A stretch of DNA of 64,000 bases from positions 620,001 through 684,000 of the forward strand of contig NZ_JQJY01000003.1 in the NCBI RefSeq assembly GCF_000745775.1, written 5' to 3'. Each line of letters begins with the position of its first letter. Position 1 is the stretch's first letter. The stretch is from Flavobacterium sp. ASV13. Its GTDB lineage: Bacteria; Bacteroidota; Bacteroidia; Flavobacteriales; Flavobacteriaceae. Shown piece after piece: positions 1 through 9,900 of this stretch. Below the pieces are notes generated by a model. It saw only the letters and a list, made by a program, of their open reading frames with translations, searched no databases and had not been told where the DNA came from. A program made the position numbers and the translations under genes.

Positions 1-702
1 GTTGACCCAATGTTAGGGAAAAGAAAAACAATTGCTCCGTTTACTATTTTTCGTTACAAACCAAAAAGAAATCCGCTTGTTGCTTTGCCAAAAAACAGTC
101 GGGAAATTTTGAGTAAAGTGACGCATTGCTTAATTACGCATTTACATCCTGATCATATTGACAAAGCCGGAGAAGTTTTTTTAAGACGAAAAAGCATTGC
201 TGTTATTTGCAGTGCAAAAGATGAAAAAGAACTTTCAAAAAGAGGTTTGAATATTGTTCAGACGCTTAATTACTGGGAACCTCAGCCTTTTCTTGATGGA
301 AGAATCATTGGGATTCCGGCGCTTCACGGCTACGGATTTATTGCTAAACTTATGGGCAATGTAATGGGTTTTTATATTGAGCTTGCCGATGAAAAATCTA
401 TTTACATAAGTTCTGATACCATTTTTACCGACGATGTTCAAAAAGCATTAATCGAACTCAAACCTGATATCGCAACCGTTGCCTGCGGAACTGCACGATT
501 GGATATCGGACAGCCTTTATTAATGCGAATGAACGACATTTTGAAATTTACAGCACTTGCACCCGGAAAAGTTTTTGCCAATCATCTTGAAGCTTTAAAT
601 CATTGTCCGACAACACGAGAAGAATTAAAAAAAGCACTTTTAGAAAATGATCTTTTATCTAAAACGGCTATTCCTAGTGATGGTACTTTTGTGGAATATT
701 GA
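1..702 (+). CDS. MBL-fold metal-dependent hydrolase, 5' end outside the window
   Basis: The reading frame is open from base 1 (V-D-P-M-L-G...), so the ATG at 10 is probably internal and the true start lies upstream. The segment LITHLHPDHID (residues 44-54 counted from base 1) is the HxHxDH zinc-binding motif of metallo-beta-lactamase-fold hydrolases. Later histidines (LHGYG, ANHLEAL) and SSDT sit where the remaining metal ligands are expected. Arrangement and length suggest the UlaG/RomA-like subgroup of soluble hydrolases. The substrate cannot be told from sequence. No signal peptide can be judged because the N-terminus is missing. The gene is followed by an inverted-repeat element and a convergent GIY-YIG gene. 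Confidence 0.82.
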   Translation, partial: VDPMLGKRKTIAPFTIFRYKPKRNPLVALPKNSREILSKVTHCLITHLHPDHIDKAGEVFLRRKSIAVICSAKDEKELSKRGLNIVQTLNYWEPQPFLDGRIIGIPALHGYGFIAKLMGNVMGFYIELADEKSIYISSDTIFTDDVQKALIELKPDIATVACGTARLDIGQPLLMRMNDILKFTALAPGKVFANHLEALNHCPTTREELKKALLENDLLSKTAIPSDGTFVEY

Positions 703-737
703 TTTTTTCTACACTTCTTCAAATCTTTGTCGAGCTA

Positions 738-858
738 CTTGCGGAGATTCCTCGTTCCTCGGAATGACATACTTTGAGTGTATACTTTTTAAATAACAAA
801 TTCAATAAAGGATTTTCCGTCTAGTTTGTCATTCCGAGGAACGAGGAATCTCCGCAAG
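738..858. repeat. Perfect 32-bp inverted repeat, REP-like hairpin element
   Basis: Bases 738-769 and 827-858 are exact reverse complements over 32 bp, separated by 57 bp. Each arm carries the words GGAATGACA and CTCGTTCCTCGG in opposite orientation. The element lies between two convergent genes and ends 13 bp from the stop codon of the GIY-YIG nuclease. Arm length, GC-rich composition against the AT-rich background, and position suggest a dispersed palindromic element rather than a simple terminator; no T-run follows either arm. It could still act as a bidirectional transcription barrier. Confidence 0.85.
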
Positions 859-871
859 AAACTCCACAATA

Positions 872-1186
872 CTATTCAAATAAAGAATTCAAAAAATAAA
901 GTTCCGGATTAATTGTCTTTATTAATTCAAGTTTTTTGCTTCTATCCCAACCCTTAATTTCCTTTTCACGGGAAATTGCTTTTTGAATCCAAGTAAATTT
1001 TTCATAAAACAACAAAAATTGAACATTATACTGTGAAGCAAATGTCTTATTTTTTGATAAAATGTTGTCTTGATGTTGACTTAATCTTTTCCTTAAATTA
1101 TTGGTAACTCCTGTGTAGAAAACAGTTTTTGCTTTATTCGTTAAAATATAAATATAATAAGTATGATAGCCTTCTTGATAATACAT
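872..1186 (-). CDS. GIY-YIG nuclease family protein (about 104 residues)
   Basis: The protein shows the GIY-YIG core as YYIYILTN followed by YTGVTNNLRKRLSQH, then the downstream catalytic glutamate region AISREKEIKGWDRSKK. This is the compact single-domain type with no partner DNA-binding domain. I chose the ATG at 1186. The longer frame to 1285 would need a TTG start inside the upstream gene and adds a hydrophobic stretch unlike the family. It lies downstream of the radical-SAM gene on the same strand (44-bp gap), and its 3' end abuts a perfect 32-bp inverted repeat. Function is presumably a nicking or hairpin-specific endonuclease; the natural target is not known. The pairing with a palindromic repeat suggests it may act on that repeat. 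Confidence 0.85.
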   Translation of the reverse strand: MYYQEGYHTYYIYILTNKAKTVFYTGVTNNLRKRLSQHQDNILSKNKTFASQYNVQFLLFYEKFTWIQKAISREKEIKGWDRSKKLELIKTINPELYFLNSLFE

Positions 1187-1230
1187 AAAGAGAATTTCAA
1201 ATTTCAATAAAAATAAGAAAATTCTTAAAA

Positions 1231-3432
1231 TTACAAAACAAGCAATCCAAATTCCCGCAACGTATTTACAGGTTTTGAATACCAAAACAATTCAAAATCT
1301 TCCAATTGCGTTTCGAAATCATTTTTCACTTCCTGAAAAGTATAATTTTTAGTCGCTGAAACTGAAATATTTCTCAAAATAGAAAGTAGCCATTCGCCTT
1401 CATCTTTGCTGGTTTGAATGGCAAAACTTTCTTTTTTATCATGAAAAGTCAGCGACATCATTTCCCAACTTTTGCCTTTTTTGGATTTTGTAAAAATTTC
1501 AGCTGATGGTTTTCCTCCAAGCCAAACTACTTTTGCATTTGGTTTTGTACTGAAATCATTTTGCTCTTCTAAAGCATTAAAAATAAAATCGGGATGGATT
1601 TTTGTTTTCGGAATTTTAAAATCGAACCAATCCTGCAGTTCGTAATCAAAGCAGATTCCGTGCATGAAATTAAAAAGTGATTTCTTTAATCCGAAACTAA
1701 ATTTATCGTGATTGATTCCTGTTGAATCTGTGTAATCAATATCATTATTAGCAAAAGTTCCAATTGCTTCTGTCTTTTTAGTCACGCCGAATTTCTCCGG
1801 ATATAATCCAACCGGACTATGCGCCGTAAGTGCAAACTGATGCCAAAATCCTGATTGTAAAACGCCCGCTTCAAACAATTGACGCACCATTTCAAGACTG
1901 TCAACTGTTTCCTGAATCGTTTGTGTAGGATAACCGTACATCAAATAGGCATGCACCATAATTCCGGCTTCAGTAAAATTTCGGGTAACTTTTGCAACTT
2001 GTTCAACTGTTACGCCTTTATCGATTAATTTCAGTAATCGGTCTGATGCAACTTCTAAACCTCCAGAAACGGCTATACAACCGGAAGCTTTCAGTAATAA
2101 GCACAAGTCTTTTGAAAAGCTTTTTTCAAAACGAATATTCGTCCACCAGGTTACTGCTAATTTTCGTTTTAAGATTTCAAGCGCCACAGCACGCATTAAT
2201 GCCGGCGGAGCAGCTTCATCAACAAAATGGAATCCGTTTTGTCCTGTTTGCTCTATTAATTCCTCCATTCGGTCACAAAGCAAACTTGCTGCAACGGGCT
2301 CGTACACTTTTATGTAATCTAAAGAAATATCACAGAAAGTACATTTTCCCCAATAACAGCCATGCGCCATTGTGAGTTTATTCCAGCGTCCGTCGCTCCA
2401 CATTCTATGCATTGGATTTACGATTTCGATAACCGAAATGTATTTATCCAAAGGCAAATCTGAATAATCAGGCGTTCCAACTTGTGATTGTTTATAATCG
2501 TGTTTTAAAGAATTGTTTTTGTAAACTACTTCTCCATTTTCTAACAAAAATGTTCTTTTAAAAGAATTGGAATTTGGATTTTCTAAATTGAAAATTAATT
2601 CTTCAATCGGAACTTCACCATCGTCTAAAGTGATGAAATCAAAAAACTCAAAAACACGTTTATCTGAAAGCGAGCGTAATTCGGTATTTGGGAAACCGCC
2701 ACCCATTGAAATCTTAATTTCCGGATGATTTTGTTTGACCCATTGTGCACATCGAAAAGCGCTGTATAAATTTCCTGGAAAAGGAACTGAAATTAAAAAA
2801 AATGTTGGTTTTACAGTTTCGATTTTAGTTTTCAAAAGTGAAATTAAAATCGAATCAATATAAGTTGGTTGCTGCTGAAGCGCTTCGTATAATTCATCAA
2901 AAGAATTTGCGCTTCGGCCCAAACGTTCAGCATATCGGCTGAAGCCAAAATTGTCGTCGACACATTCAACAATAAAATCAGAGATATCTTCAAGATATAA
3001 AGTCGCCAAATGTTTTGCTTTATCCTGCGTTCCCATTGTTCCAAAAGCCCAATCGAGTTCTTCTAATTGTGCAAAACGAGAAGCTTCCGGAAGAAAATCC
3101 TCCTGACAAATTTGTAAAGCCAATGTTGGATTTTTCCCTTGCAGAAATTGAATTACAGAATCAATTGTTTTTACATATTCATCTTGAAGAGCAAAAATTC
3201 TTTTAGAATTATCTGAGATTTCAGAGTCAACTTGAAACCTGAAACTTGAAACTTGAAACAAATCCAAAAGCCCTTTTTTCGAAAACAATTCCAAAATCAC
3301 ATCAATACCTAAATCTGCCTGAGCGGATTCTATATTTTTGGTGTTTAAAAAACCTTTTATATACGCCGTCGCCGGATACGGAGTATTCAGTTGCGTAAAT
3401 GGAGGTGTAATTACAAAAAGTTTCGTTTTCAA
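1231..3432 (-). CDS. B12-binding-domain-like radical SAM protein
   Basis: About 733 residues. The N-terminal third (ITPPFTQLNTPYPATAYIKG, later FFLISVPFPGNLYSAFRCA and GGGFPNT) resembles a cobalamin-binding/Rossmann region of B12-radical-SAM enzymes. The radical-SAM cluster motif is HGCYWGKCTFCD, with cysteines at residues 359, 364 and 367: CX4CX2C rather than the usual CX3CX2C. SGGLEVASDRLL and HAYLMYGYPTQT follow as typical later strands of the TIM barrel. No ATG exists near the N-terminus. A TTG at 3453 overlaps a TATTTTTG promoter box, so I prefer the TTG at 3432. A GTTTCAA-type tandem repeat is translated in frame near residues 58-68. The substrate is unknown; cytosolic. Confidence 0.78.
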   Translation of the reverse strand: MKTKLFVITPPFTQLNTPYPATAYIKGFLNTKNIESAQADLGIDVILELFSKKGLLDLFQVSSFRFQVDSEISDNSKRIFALQDEYVKTIDSVIQFLQGKNPTLALQICQEDFLPEASRFAQLEELDWAFGTMGTQDKAKHLATLYLEDISDFIVECVDDNFGFSRYAERLGRSANSFDELYEALQQQPTYIDSILISLLKTKIETVKPTFFLISVPFPGNLYSAFRCAQWVKQNHPEIKISMGGGFPNTELRSLSDKRVFEFFDFITLDDGEVPIEELIFNLENPNSNSFKRTFLLENGEVVYKNNSLKHDYKQSQVGTPDYSDLPLDKYISVIEIVNPMHRMWSDGRWNKLTMAHGCYWGKCTFCDISLDYIKVYEPVAASLLCDRMEELIEQTGQNGFHFVDEAAPPALMRAVALEILKRKLAVTWWTNIRFEKSFSKDLCLLLKASGCIAVSGGLEVASDRLLKLIDKGVTVEQVAKVTRNFTEAGIMVHAYLMYGYPTQTIQETVDSLEMVRQLFEAGVLQSGFWHQFALTAHSPVGLYPEKFGVTKKTEAIGTFANNDIDYTDSTGINHDKFSFGLKKSLFNFMHGICFDYELQDWFDFKIPKTKIHPDFIFNALEEQNDFSTKPNAKVVWLGGKPSAEIFTKSKKGKSWEMMSLTFHDKKESFAIQTSKDEGEWLLSILRNISVSATKNYTFQEVKNDFETQLEDFELFWYSKPVNTLREFGLLVL
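3231..3260 (-). repeat. GTTTCAA/GTTTCAG heptamer array inside a coding region
   Basis: On the minus strand this stretch reads as successive heptamers GTTTCAA, GTTTCAA, GTTTCAG, GTTTCAA. It is translated in frame within the radical-SAM protein as FQVSSFRFQV. The same heptamer family forms the hairpin at 31380-31445, so this looks like a dispersed repeat captured inside a gene. Confidence 0.75.
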
Positions 3433-3450
3433 AAGGGAATTATTTTTCTG

Positions 3451-3458
3451 CAAAAATA
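3451..3458 (-). promoter_or_regulatory. Bacteroidota -7 promoter box for the radical-SAM gene
   Basis: The minus strand reads TATTTTTG, a full match to TAnnTTTG. It overlaps the upstream-most possible TTG start (3453), which argues for initiation at 3432 instead. Confidence 0.5.
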
Positions 3459-3539
3459 CGGGTTATTAAGGACTTTTTCAGGAAAAGATTCTGGTTGTTG
3501 CCATTTTGATTTTTTGGGTTTATTTTGTAGATAATTAAT

Positions 3540-3547
3540 TACATTTG
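3540..3547 (+). promoter_or_regulatory. -7 promoter box upstream of the first T9SS cargo gene
   Basis: TACATTTG matches TAnnTTTG and lies 21 bp before the ATG at 3569. A TTTG lies 23 bp further upstream (3513-3516), slightly farther than the usual -33 spacing. It probably drives both 3569-6943 and 6956-11026. Confidence 0.5.
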
Positions 3548-3568
3548 CGACAATCCAAATCATTTTAA

Positions 3569-6500
3569 ATGAAACAAAAATTACTTTTTATTTTTCTTCT
3601 TTCTTCTTTTTTAATGCAAAGCCAATGTTTTGATTGTGCAAAAATATATGCAGGCTGGACTGGTGGAGCTGTTTTTGATTTAGAAAAAACAAATAATGCT
3701 GTTTATGTTACTATAGCGACAAGTTTGTCTGGAGCTAATAAAACAGATAGATCGGGGCTTTATAAATATGATCTAAATTGTAATTTAATTTGGAAAAAAG
3801 AGTTTCCAGAATGGACAGGTGCTGATTATTTTACCGTGGATGATCAGGGAAATTCATATGTTTTAGTTAAAGAAACTTTAGGCTCAAATTATAATAATGG
3901 AGTAGAACCATATAATCTTTATGGTTTCGATTTTTATTTTGGTGTAACACTCTATAAAATTTCCTCTAATGGAGATATTGTCTGGAATCGTAAAATTGGT
4001 CCTATGAACAATTTAGCAAAAAACATTTTCTATAACAATGGTTACATTTATGTTGCTGGTTCATTCAATTACGCTATCAATATTAATAATGAAATTCCAT
4101 TAGCCGACAACGCTTATTATGGACGCGCATTTGTTGCAAAATTTGATGTTGCAGGAAATTTAATTGATGCGAAAAAATATGGAGCAAATCAGGATATTGT
4201 AAAAACCTCTGAAATTGATAAAAATGGCAATATTTATTTTGCTAAAACAGATCCAAATATTACTTATTCCGGTATTTTCAAAGTTAACTCAAATTTAAAT
4301 ATTGTATGGGAAAAAGAAATTTCTAATAATGGAAATATAACCAATAAAACATCATACAGACCAACCATACTCCATTATAATCCTATAAATGACAAATTAT
4401 ATTTATGGGGTTGTTTCGATAGAACTGTAAATATTTTAGGCAATGATTTTACAACCAACTCTCCAAGTAATGGTTTGTTTCAATCTATTTTAACTGAGTT
4501 TAATACTTCAAATGGAAATCTTGAACACTTTAAGCAGATTAACAATAATTCACAATTAGAATATCCTGGAGAGGCAAATGGTCGTCCACTTAGTCTTAAC
4601 AAATCATTCATGACAGAAAAAAATAATGAATTATTTATTTTGTCAAGTTTTTCGGGGATTATGCGCTTTCCAGGAAAAATTATTGAGTCACGAACTTTTA
4701 ATGGAGGTGGAAATTCTTATTACTATAATGAAGAATTAGTTCTTTTTAAAATGAACTTAGATGCTTTTGAACCTGAATACATTTTAAAATCATCTGGCAC
4801 AAATCATTATACTAACGGCCTTTCTCTCGACGCCGCTGGACCTATTAAATTTGACGGAGATAATTTATTCATAACTTCAAATTTTCAAAGTGAACCGTTA
4901 ACAATTAATAATTCTGTTATTTATGGCAATAGTGGAAATGGAGAATCAAATGGACTACTTTACAAACTTAAATTCGATTCAACTTCTTCCTCTGGTGAAA
5001 TATTAGCTGAAAATACCTGTATAAATTCAGTTACAAATTTCGAAGTGAAAGGCACATTTGATTCCGTATTATGGAACTTTGACGATCCTAATTCCACAAC
5101 AAATAATACTGCCACAATTAATAATCCTCAACATCAATTTACAGCCCCTGGAATATACAATGTTTCTGCTATTATCCAATGCGGGTCTGAAACTCAGACC
5201 TTACAAAAGAAAATTACAATAACAAATATCCCCAATGATTTCAATTTAGATCCGATTTATGCTTGTGAAACAATTGCAGGATCAGGATATTCAAATTCTT
5301 TTGACACTTCCAATATAAATAACATTGTCATTGGGAATCAGTTTAATTTGATTGTAGAATATACAAATCAAAATGGAGCTTTATTACCTAGTCCGCTTCC
5401 AAATCCTTATTCGAATACCGTTAAAAATGAAGAAATTATAAAGGTAAAAACTTATTTTGCAGGCAATCCGACATGCTTCCAAGAAAAAGATTTAAAGCTT
5501 TACACAAAAACTAAACCTTCAAAATTAACTATTGCTACCCCACAATCTTTTTGTATTCAGGAAAATGCAACCTTAAATAGCATAAACTTGACAGGTCAAA
5601 ACATAAAATGGTACGATGCCTTAACGACGGGGTCACTTTTGCCAAATACAACACCATTACAAAATGGAGCAACTTATTATGCATCACAAACCATTAACGG
5701 TTGTGAAAGCGATAGAACAGCAGTTTTAATTCATATTCAAAATACGTTGGCACCAACAGGAAATGCAAATCAGCCATTTTGTTCAAGCCAAAATCCAACA
5801 ATTGCTAATATTCAAATCACCGGAACTTCAGTAAAATGGTATGACGCTTTAACAAATGGTTCTCTATTAGCCGGAACTACAAATCTTGTAAACGGCAAAA
5901 CGTATTATGCTTCACAAACTATAAATAATTGCGAAGGACCGAGATTTGGAATAACTGTTTCGGTTGTAAATACACCTTCTGCACCAACAGCAAATGCTAC
6001 TCAATCATTCTGCAAAAATGAAAATGCAACGCTGAATACTATCCAAATTTCAGGGCAAAATATAAAATGGTTTGATACAGCAATGTCTGCCTCAACTCTA
6101 CCAAGCACAACTTTGTTAGAAAACAATAGAACTTATTACGCATCGCAGACTGTTGGATGTGAAAGTGACAGAACTCCTGTTTTAGTTCATGTTTATGATA
6201 CGACATTGCCTACTGGAAATAATAGCCAACTTTTTTGCATTGATGAAAACGCAACAATTGCAAATCTCGCTGTTACTGGAACAAGCTTAAAATGGTATGA
6301 TTCGGCAACAAATGGAACTATTTTACCAAATACGACTTTATTACAAAATAAAATTTACTACGCGACCCAAACATTAAACAATTGCGAAAGTGAACGATTT
6401 GCTGTTACCGTAAAAATTCAGGATACTCAAAATCCAATTGCCGACTCGCCACAAACTTTCTGTATTCAGCAGAAAGCAAAAATCAGTGATATTAATATTT

Positions 6501-6943
6501 CTGGCGAAAACATAAAATGGTTCGAAAGCCCCACTTCATCAATAAGTCTGCCGGAATCAATTTTGCTTGAAAACGGAATTACATATTATGCTTCAGAAAC
6601 TATAAATGATTGTGAAAGCGAGAGAATTCCGATCATCATCAATATTCTTGAAGCAACGGCGGGCAATTGCATCAATTTTGTTGATGAGCTTCCTTTTCCA
6701 AAATTCTTTACTCCAAATGGTGACGGTTATAATGATAATTGGACGATGGATTTTGCTTATTTAGCACCAAATACTGGAATCAGAATATTTGATCGTTATG
6801 GAAAATTAATTAAAGAGCTAAATAATAATACTGCTTGGGATGGAAATTATCTTGGTCAGCAGGAACCAGCATCAGATTATTGGTTTATTGTTACCCGAGC
6901 AAACGGCAAAGAATTTAGAGGACATTTTGCTCTTAAAAGATAA
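3569..6943 (+). CDS. T9SS type-B sorted surface protein with PKD and five Ig-like repeats
   Basis: 1,124 residues with a clear N-terminal signal peptide (MKQKLLFIFLLSSFLMQSQ). Residues about 25-475 contain repeated blade-like strands (NGYIYVAGSF, NLIWKKEF, KLYLWGCF) suggesting a beta-propeller. Residues about 480-552 are PKD-like (VLWNFDDPNST, QHQFTAPGIYNVSA). Residues about 650-1029 are five Ig-like repeats of about 75 residues. Each has an early FC, a central NIKWYD/NIKWFD, YYASQT and a late CES or CEG, so one probable disulfide per unit. The last ~95 residues hold FFTPNGDGYND, RIFDRYGKLI and WDGNYLG, the CHU_C / gliding-motility-associated type-B sorting domain. It is probably exported by Sec, crosses the outer membrane by T9SS and is displayed or released. 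Ligand unknown. It forms an operon with the next gene, which shares the C-terminal half. Confidence 0.9.
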   Translation: MKQKLLFIFLLSSFLMQSQCFDCAKIYAGWTGGAVFDLEKTNNAVYVTIATSLSGANKTDRSGLYKYDLNCNLIWKKEFPEWTGADYFTVDDQGNSYVLVKETLGSNYNNGVEPYNLYGFDFYFGVTLYKISSNGDIVWNRKIGPMNNLAKNIFYNNGYIYVAGSFNYAININNEIPLADNAYYGRAFVAKFDVAGNLIDAKKYGANQDIVKTSEIDKNGNIYFAKTDPNITYSGIFKVNSNLNIVWEKEISNNGNITNKTSYRPTILHYNPINDKLYLWGCFDRTVNILGNDFTTNSPSNGLFQSILTEFNTSNGNLEHFKQINNNSQLEYPGEANGRPLSLNKSFMTEKNNELFILSSFSGIMRFPGKIIESRTFNGGGNSYYYNEELVLFKMNLDAFEPEYILKSSGTNHYTNGLSLDAAGPIKFDGDNLFITSNFQSEPLTINNSVIYGNSGNGESNGLLYKLKFDSTSSSGEILAENTCINSVTNFEVKGTFDSVLWNFDDPNSTTNNTATINNPQHQFTAPGIYNVSAIIQCGSETQTLQKKITITNIPNDFNLDPIYACETIAGSGYSNSFDTSNINNIVIGNQFNLIVEYTNQNGALLPSPLPNPYSNTVKNEEIIKVKTYFAGNPTCFQEKDLKLYTKTKPSKLTIATPQSFCIQENATLNSINLTGQNIKWYDALTTGSLLPNTTPLQNGATYYASQTINGCESDRTAVLIHIQNTLAPTGNANQPFCSSQNPTIANIQITGTSVKWYDALTNGSLLAGTTNLVNGKTYYASQTINNCEGPRFGITVSVVNTPSAPTANATQSFCKNENATLNTIQISGQNIKWFDTAMSASTLPSTTLLENNRTYYASQTVGCESDRTPVLVHVYDTTLPTGNNSQLFCIDENATIANLAVTGTSLKWYDSATNGTILPNTTLLQNKIYYATQTLNNCESERFAVTVKIQDTQNPIADSPQTFCIQQKAKISDINISGENIKWFESPTSSISLPESILLENGITYYASETINDCESERIPIIINILEATAGNCINFVDELPFPKFFTPNGDGYNDNWTMDFAYLAPNTGIRIFDRYGKLIKELNNNTAWDGNYLGQQEPASDYWFIVTRANGKEFRGHFALKR

Positions 6944-6955
6944 GAAAAACAACTA

Positions 6956-9900
6956 ATGAAACGCATATATACTTTTTTACTCTTATTACTTTTTATGCCT
7001 GTGTTTTCTCAAACCAAGAATCAATCTATTGGTTTCAAAGAGAATAAAGGTCAGATTATTGATCAAAAAGGAAAGCTGAATACTTCTGTTTTATATTTAT
7101 TAAGTTCTAATGGTTTAAATGTTCATTTGAAGAAAAATGGATTTTCGTATGATGTTTATGAAGTAAAAAAAACTCCAATAACACAACCAACTGATCCCAG
7201 AAATGAACGAGAAAATTCTTCTCACTTTCGTGACAATAAAAAAGAAGAAAAAGAAGATTTTAAATTAGAATATACTTTTCACAGAATTGATATTGACTTT
7301 GTTAATTCAAATTCTAAAGTTGAATTGATAGCAGAGCAGAAATCTTCTGATTTTGACAATTATTATAATGTTCCGAATAAACCAGACGGAATTACTGGCG
7401 TTTACCAATTCAAACAAGTTACTTATAAAAACATTTATCCAAATATTGATGCTGTTTTTACAATTCCAGCTGATCCTCAAAAAATTGTTGAATACAATTT
7501 TGTTATTCATCCGAAAGGAAAAATATCAGACATTCAATTAAAATTTAATGGCGCTGAAACAGATTTGGTTGACAACAAAATCCAAATGAATGTTCGTTTT
7601 GGAAAAATGGAGGAAACACTTCCTGCAAGCTGGATTGAGGATGGTGGAAATAAAAAAGAGATTGAAGTTGGATATACTAAGATTAAGAAAAATGTTTATG
7701 GATTTAGTTCTTCTAATTCTGTAAATGGTAAAACAATTGTTATTGATCCTGTTCCAATAAGACTTTGGGGAACATATTATGGAGCTGTATATGCAACTGA
7801 CCAACCCAATTCTATTAATTTTGACAGTTTAGGAAATACTATCTTTACAGGATCGACCGAAAGTGCCACCGGAATTGCTACAAACGGTTCTTTTCAATCT
7901 ACAAAAACTACTTTTAATTCCGCTTTTATGGTAAAGTTAAACTCAAATGGAGTAAGAGTTTGGGCTACTTATTTGAATGGAGCCGGAATACAAGGTGCTA
8001 AAATTAATTCGCAAAATGAAATGTATGTAACAGGATATGCATCCTCAGGAGTACTTTCAACTCCAAATTCTTATAAAGAAACTTTAGATTCTACAGATGC
8101 TCTATTAATGAAATTTGATTCAAATGGTCAAAGAATTTGGGGAACTTATTTTGGAGGGAAGAATTTTGAGCGCGCTGATGCAATTTCTTTAGATCATAAT
8201 GAAAACATAATAATAGCCGGAGAAACTCATAGTCTTGAAGGAATAGCTACTCCAAATAGTTATCAGGAAACATTAAATGCTTCTCCAGATTTGTATTCAG
8301 GATTTTTTGCCAAATTCGACAAAGATGGAAATAGATTGTATGGCAGTTATTTTCCTGTCGTAATTAAACATTGTGCAATAGACCAGAACAACAATGTCTT
8401 TTTTGCCGGAAATAAATATGTAGATGATTTCTTTAACTATTATCCAAATATTTCAACACCCGGAGCTTTTAAAACAACCCAAAATTCAGTGGATGGATAT
8501 TTAATAAAATTTGACTCTCATTTTACAAAACTTTGGAGTACATACTATGGCGGAGATAAAAGCGCAACAGACACGTCTGAAAATTCAGATCTGATAGAAG
8601 GAATTGGCTGCGACAATTTAAATAATGTATATATAATTGGTACCACAAAAAGTTTAAATGGTATTTCTACCGCAGGAGCATTTAAAACATCACAAAATGC
8701 GGGTGGCCAAGATGCTTTCATCGCAAAATTTAATTCTAATGGCTTTAGAGAATGGGGAACTTATTTTGGAGATAATTCTACACTTTATACCGATTCTGGG
8801 ACAAATTGTTTCATTTCACCAGAAGGTAATATTTACCTAATTGGTTACACAGACAGCGAGAAAAATATCACTACTCCAAATTCTTTCCAAAACATTATTA
8901 AAAGTGGACCTGATGGCTTTATCACAAAATTCTCAACAAATGGAGAGTTAAACTGGAGTACTTATTATGGTGGAAAAGGAGGTGATTGGCTAAAAAGCAT
9001 TGATTACTCAGCTGGAAAAATTGCAGTGTCGGGTCGTACTATTTATGATGACTCAAAAGATTTAAGCACTCCTGGAACTCACAAAGAAAATGGAGGCGGA
9101 TTTATTGATATTTTTATTGCTCAATTTCAAGATTGCGAATTACTAACAATGATATCAAGCAACTCCCCAATCTGCATTGGCAAAACATTAGAATTAAAAG
9201 CCTCCGGAGGAACTAATTATTTATGGACTGGACCAAATGGTTTTACATCTACAGATCAAAATCCCACAATACCAAATGCAACTACATCTAATAGTGGAGA
9301 ATATAGCTGTTTAGTTACAGGAACAGGTGGTTGTGACGGTACAGGAAAAATCAATGTCTTAATTGGCGACATAGAAGCTCCAATTCCTGTTTTAGCAACA
9401 CTTCCAACTATAACTGGTGATTGTAGCACAACAGTAACAACAATTCCAACAGCCAATGACGCTTGTGCAGGAGTAATCAATGCAACAACCACAAGTCCGT
9501 TGTCTTATGCTTTACCAGGAACTTACACCATTGTATGGAATTACAGTGATGGAAATGGAAATTCATCTATGCAAAACCAAACTGTCACCATTACAAGTCA
9601 GCCATTACCAACAGCAAATTCTCCACAAATTTTTTGTGTGCAGCAAAATGCAACTTTAAATGAAATTCAAATAACGGGTCAAAACATAAAATGGTATAGT
9701 AACTTAACAAATGGAACACTTGTTTCACCTACAACTGTAGCTCAAGATAAGGCAACCTATTATGCTTCACAAACTATAAACGGTTGCGAAAGCAGTAGAA
9801 TTCCAGTTACCATTAATATCCAAGTCACTTCTGCGCCAACAGGAAATACAAACCAGCCCTTTTGCACAGGCCAAAATCCAACAATCGGCAATATTCAAGT

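Noticed and set aside
1186..1285. Longer N-terminus for the GIY-YIG protein
   Set aside because: It would start at TTG inside the upstream gene and add a hydrophobic stretch; the ATG at 1186 gives the normal family length.
5518..6655. The repeated units as possible CRISPR or tandem DNA repeats
   Set aside because: Repeat is at the protein level (about 75 residues per unit) and the DNA has diverged; it is a domain array.
7307..7804. Several 60-90-residue frames on the minus strand and in shifted frames inside the T9SS genes
   Set aside because: They are low-complexity shadows of a long, convincing gene and have no family features or spacing of their own.
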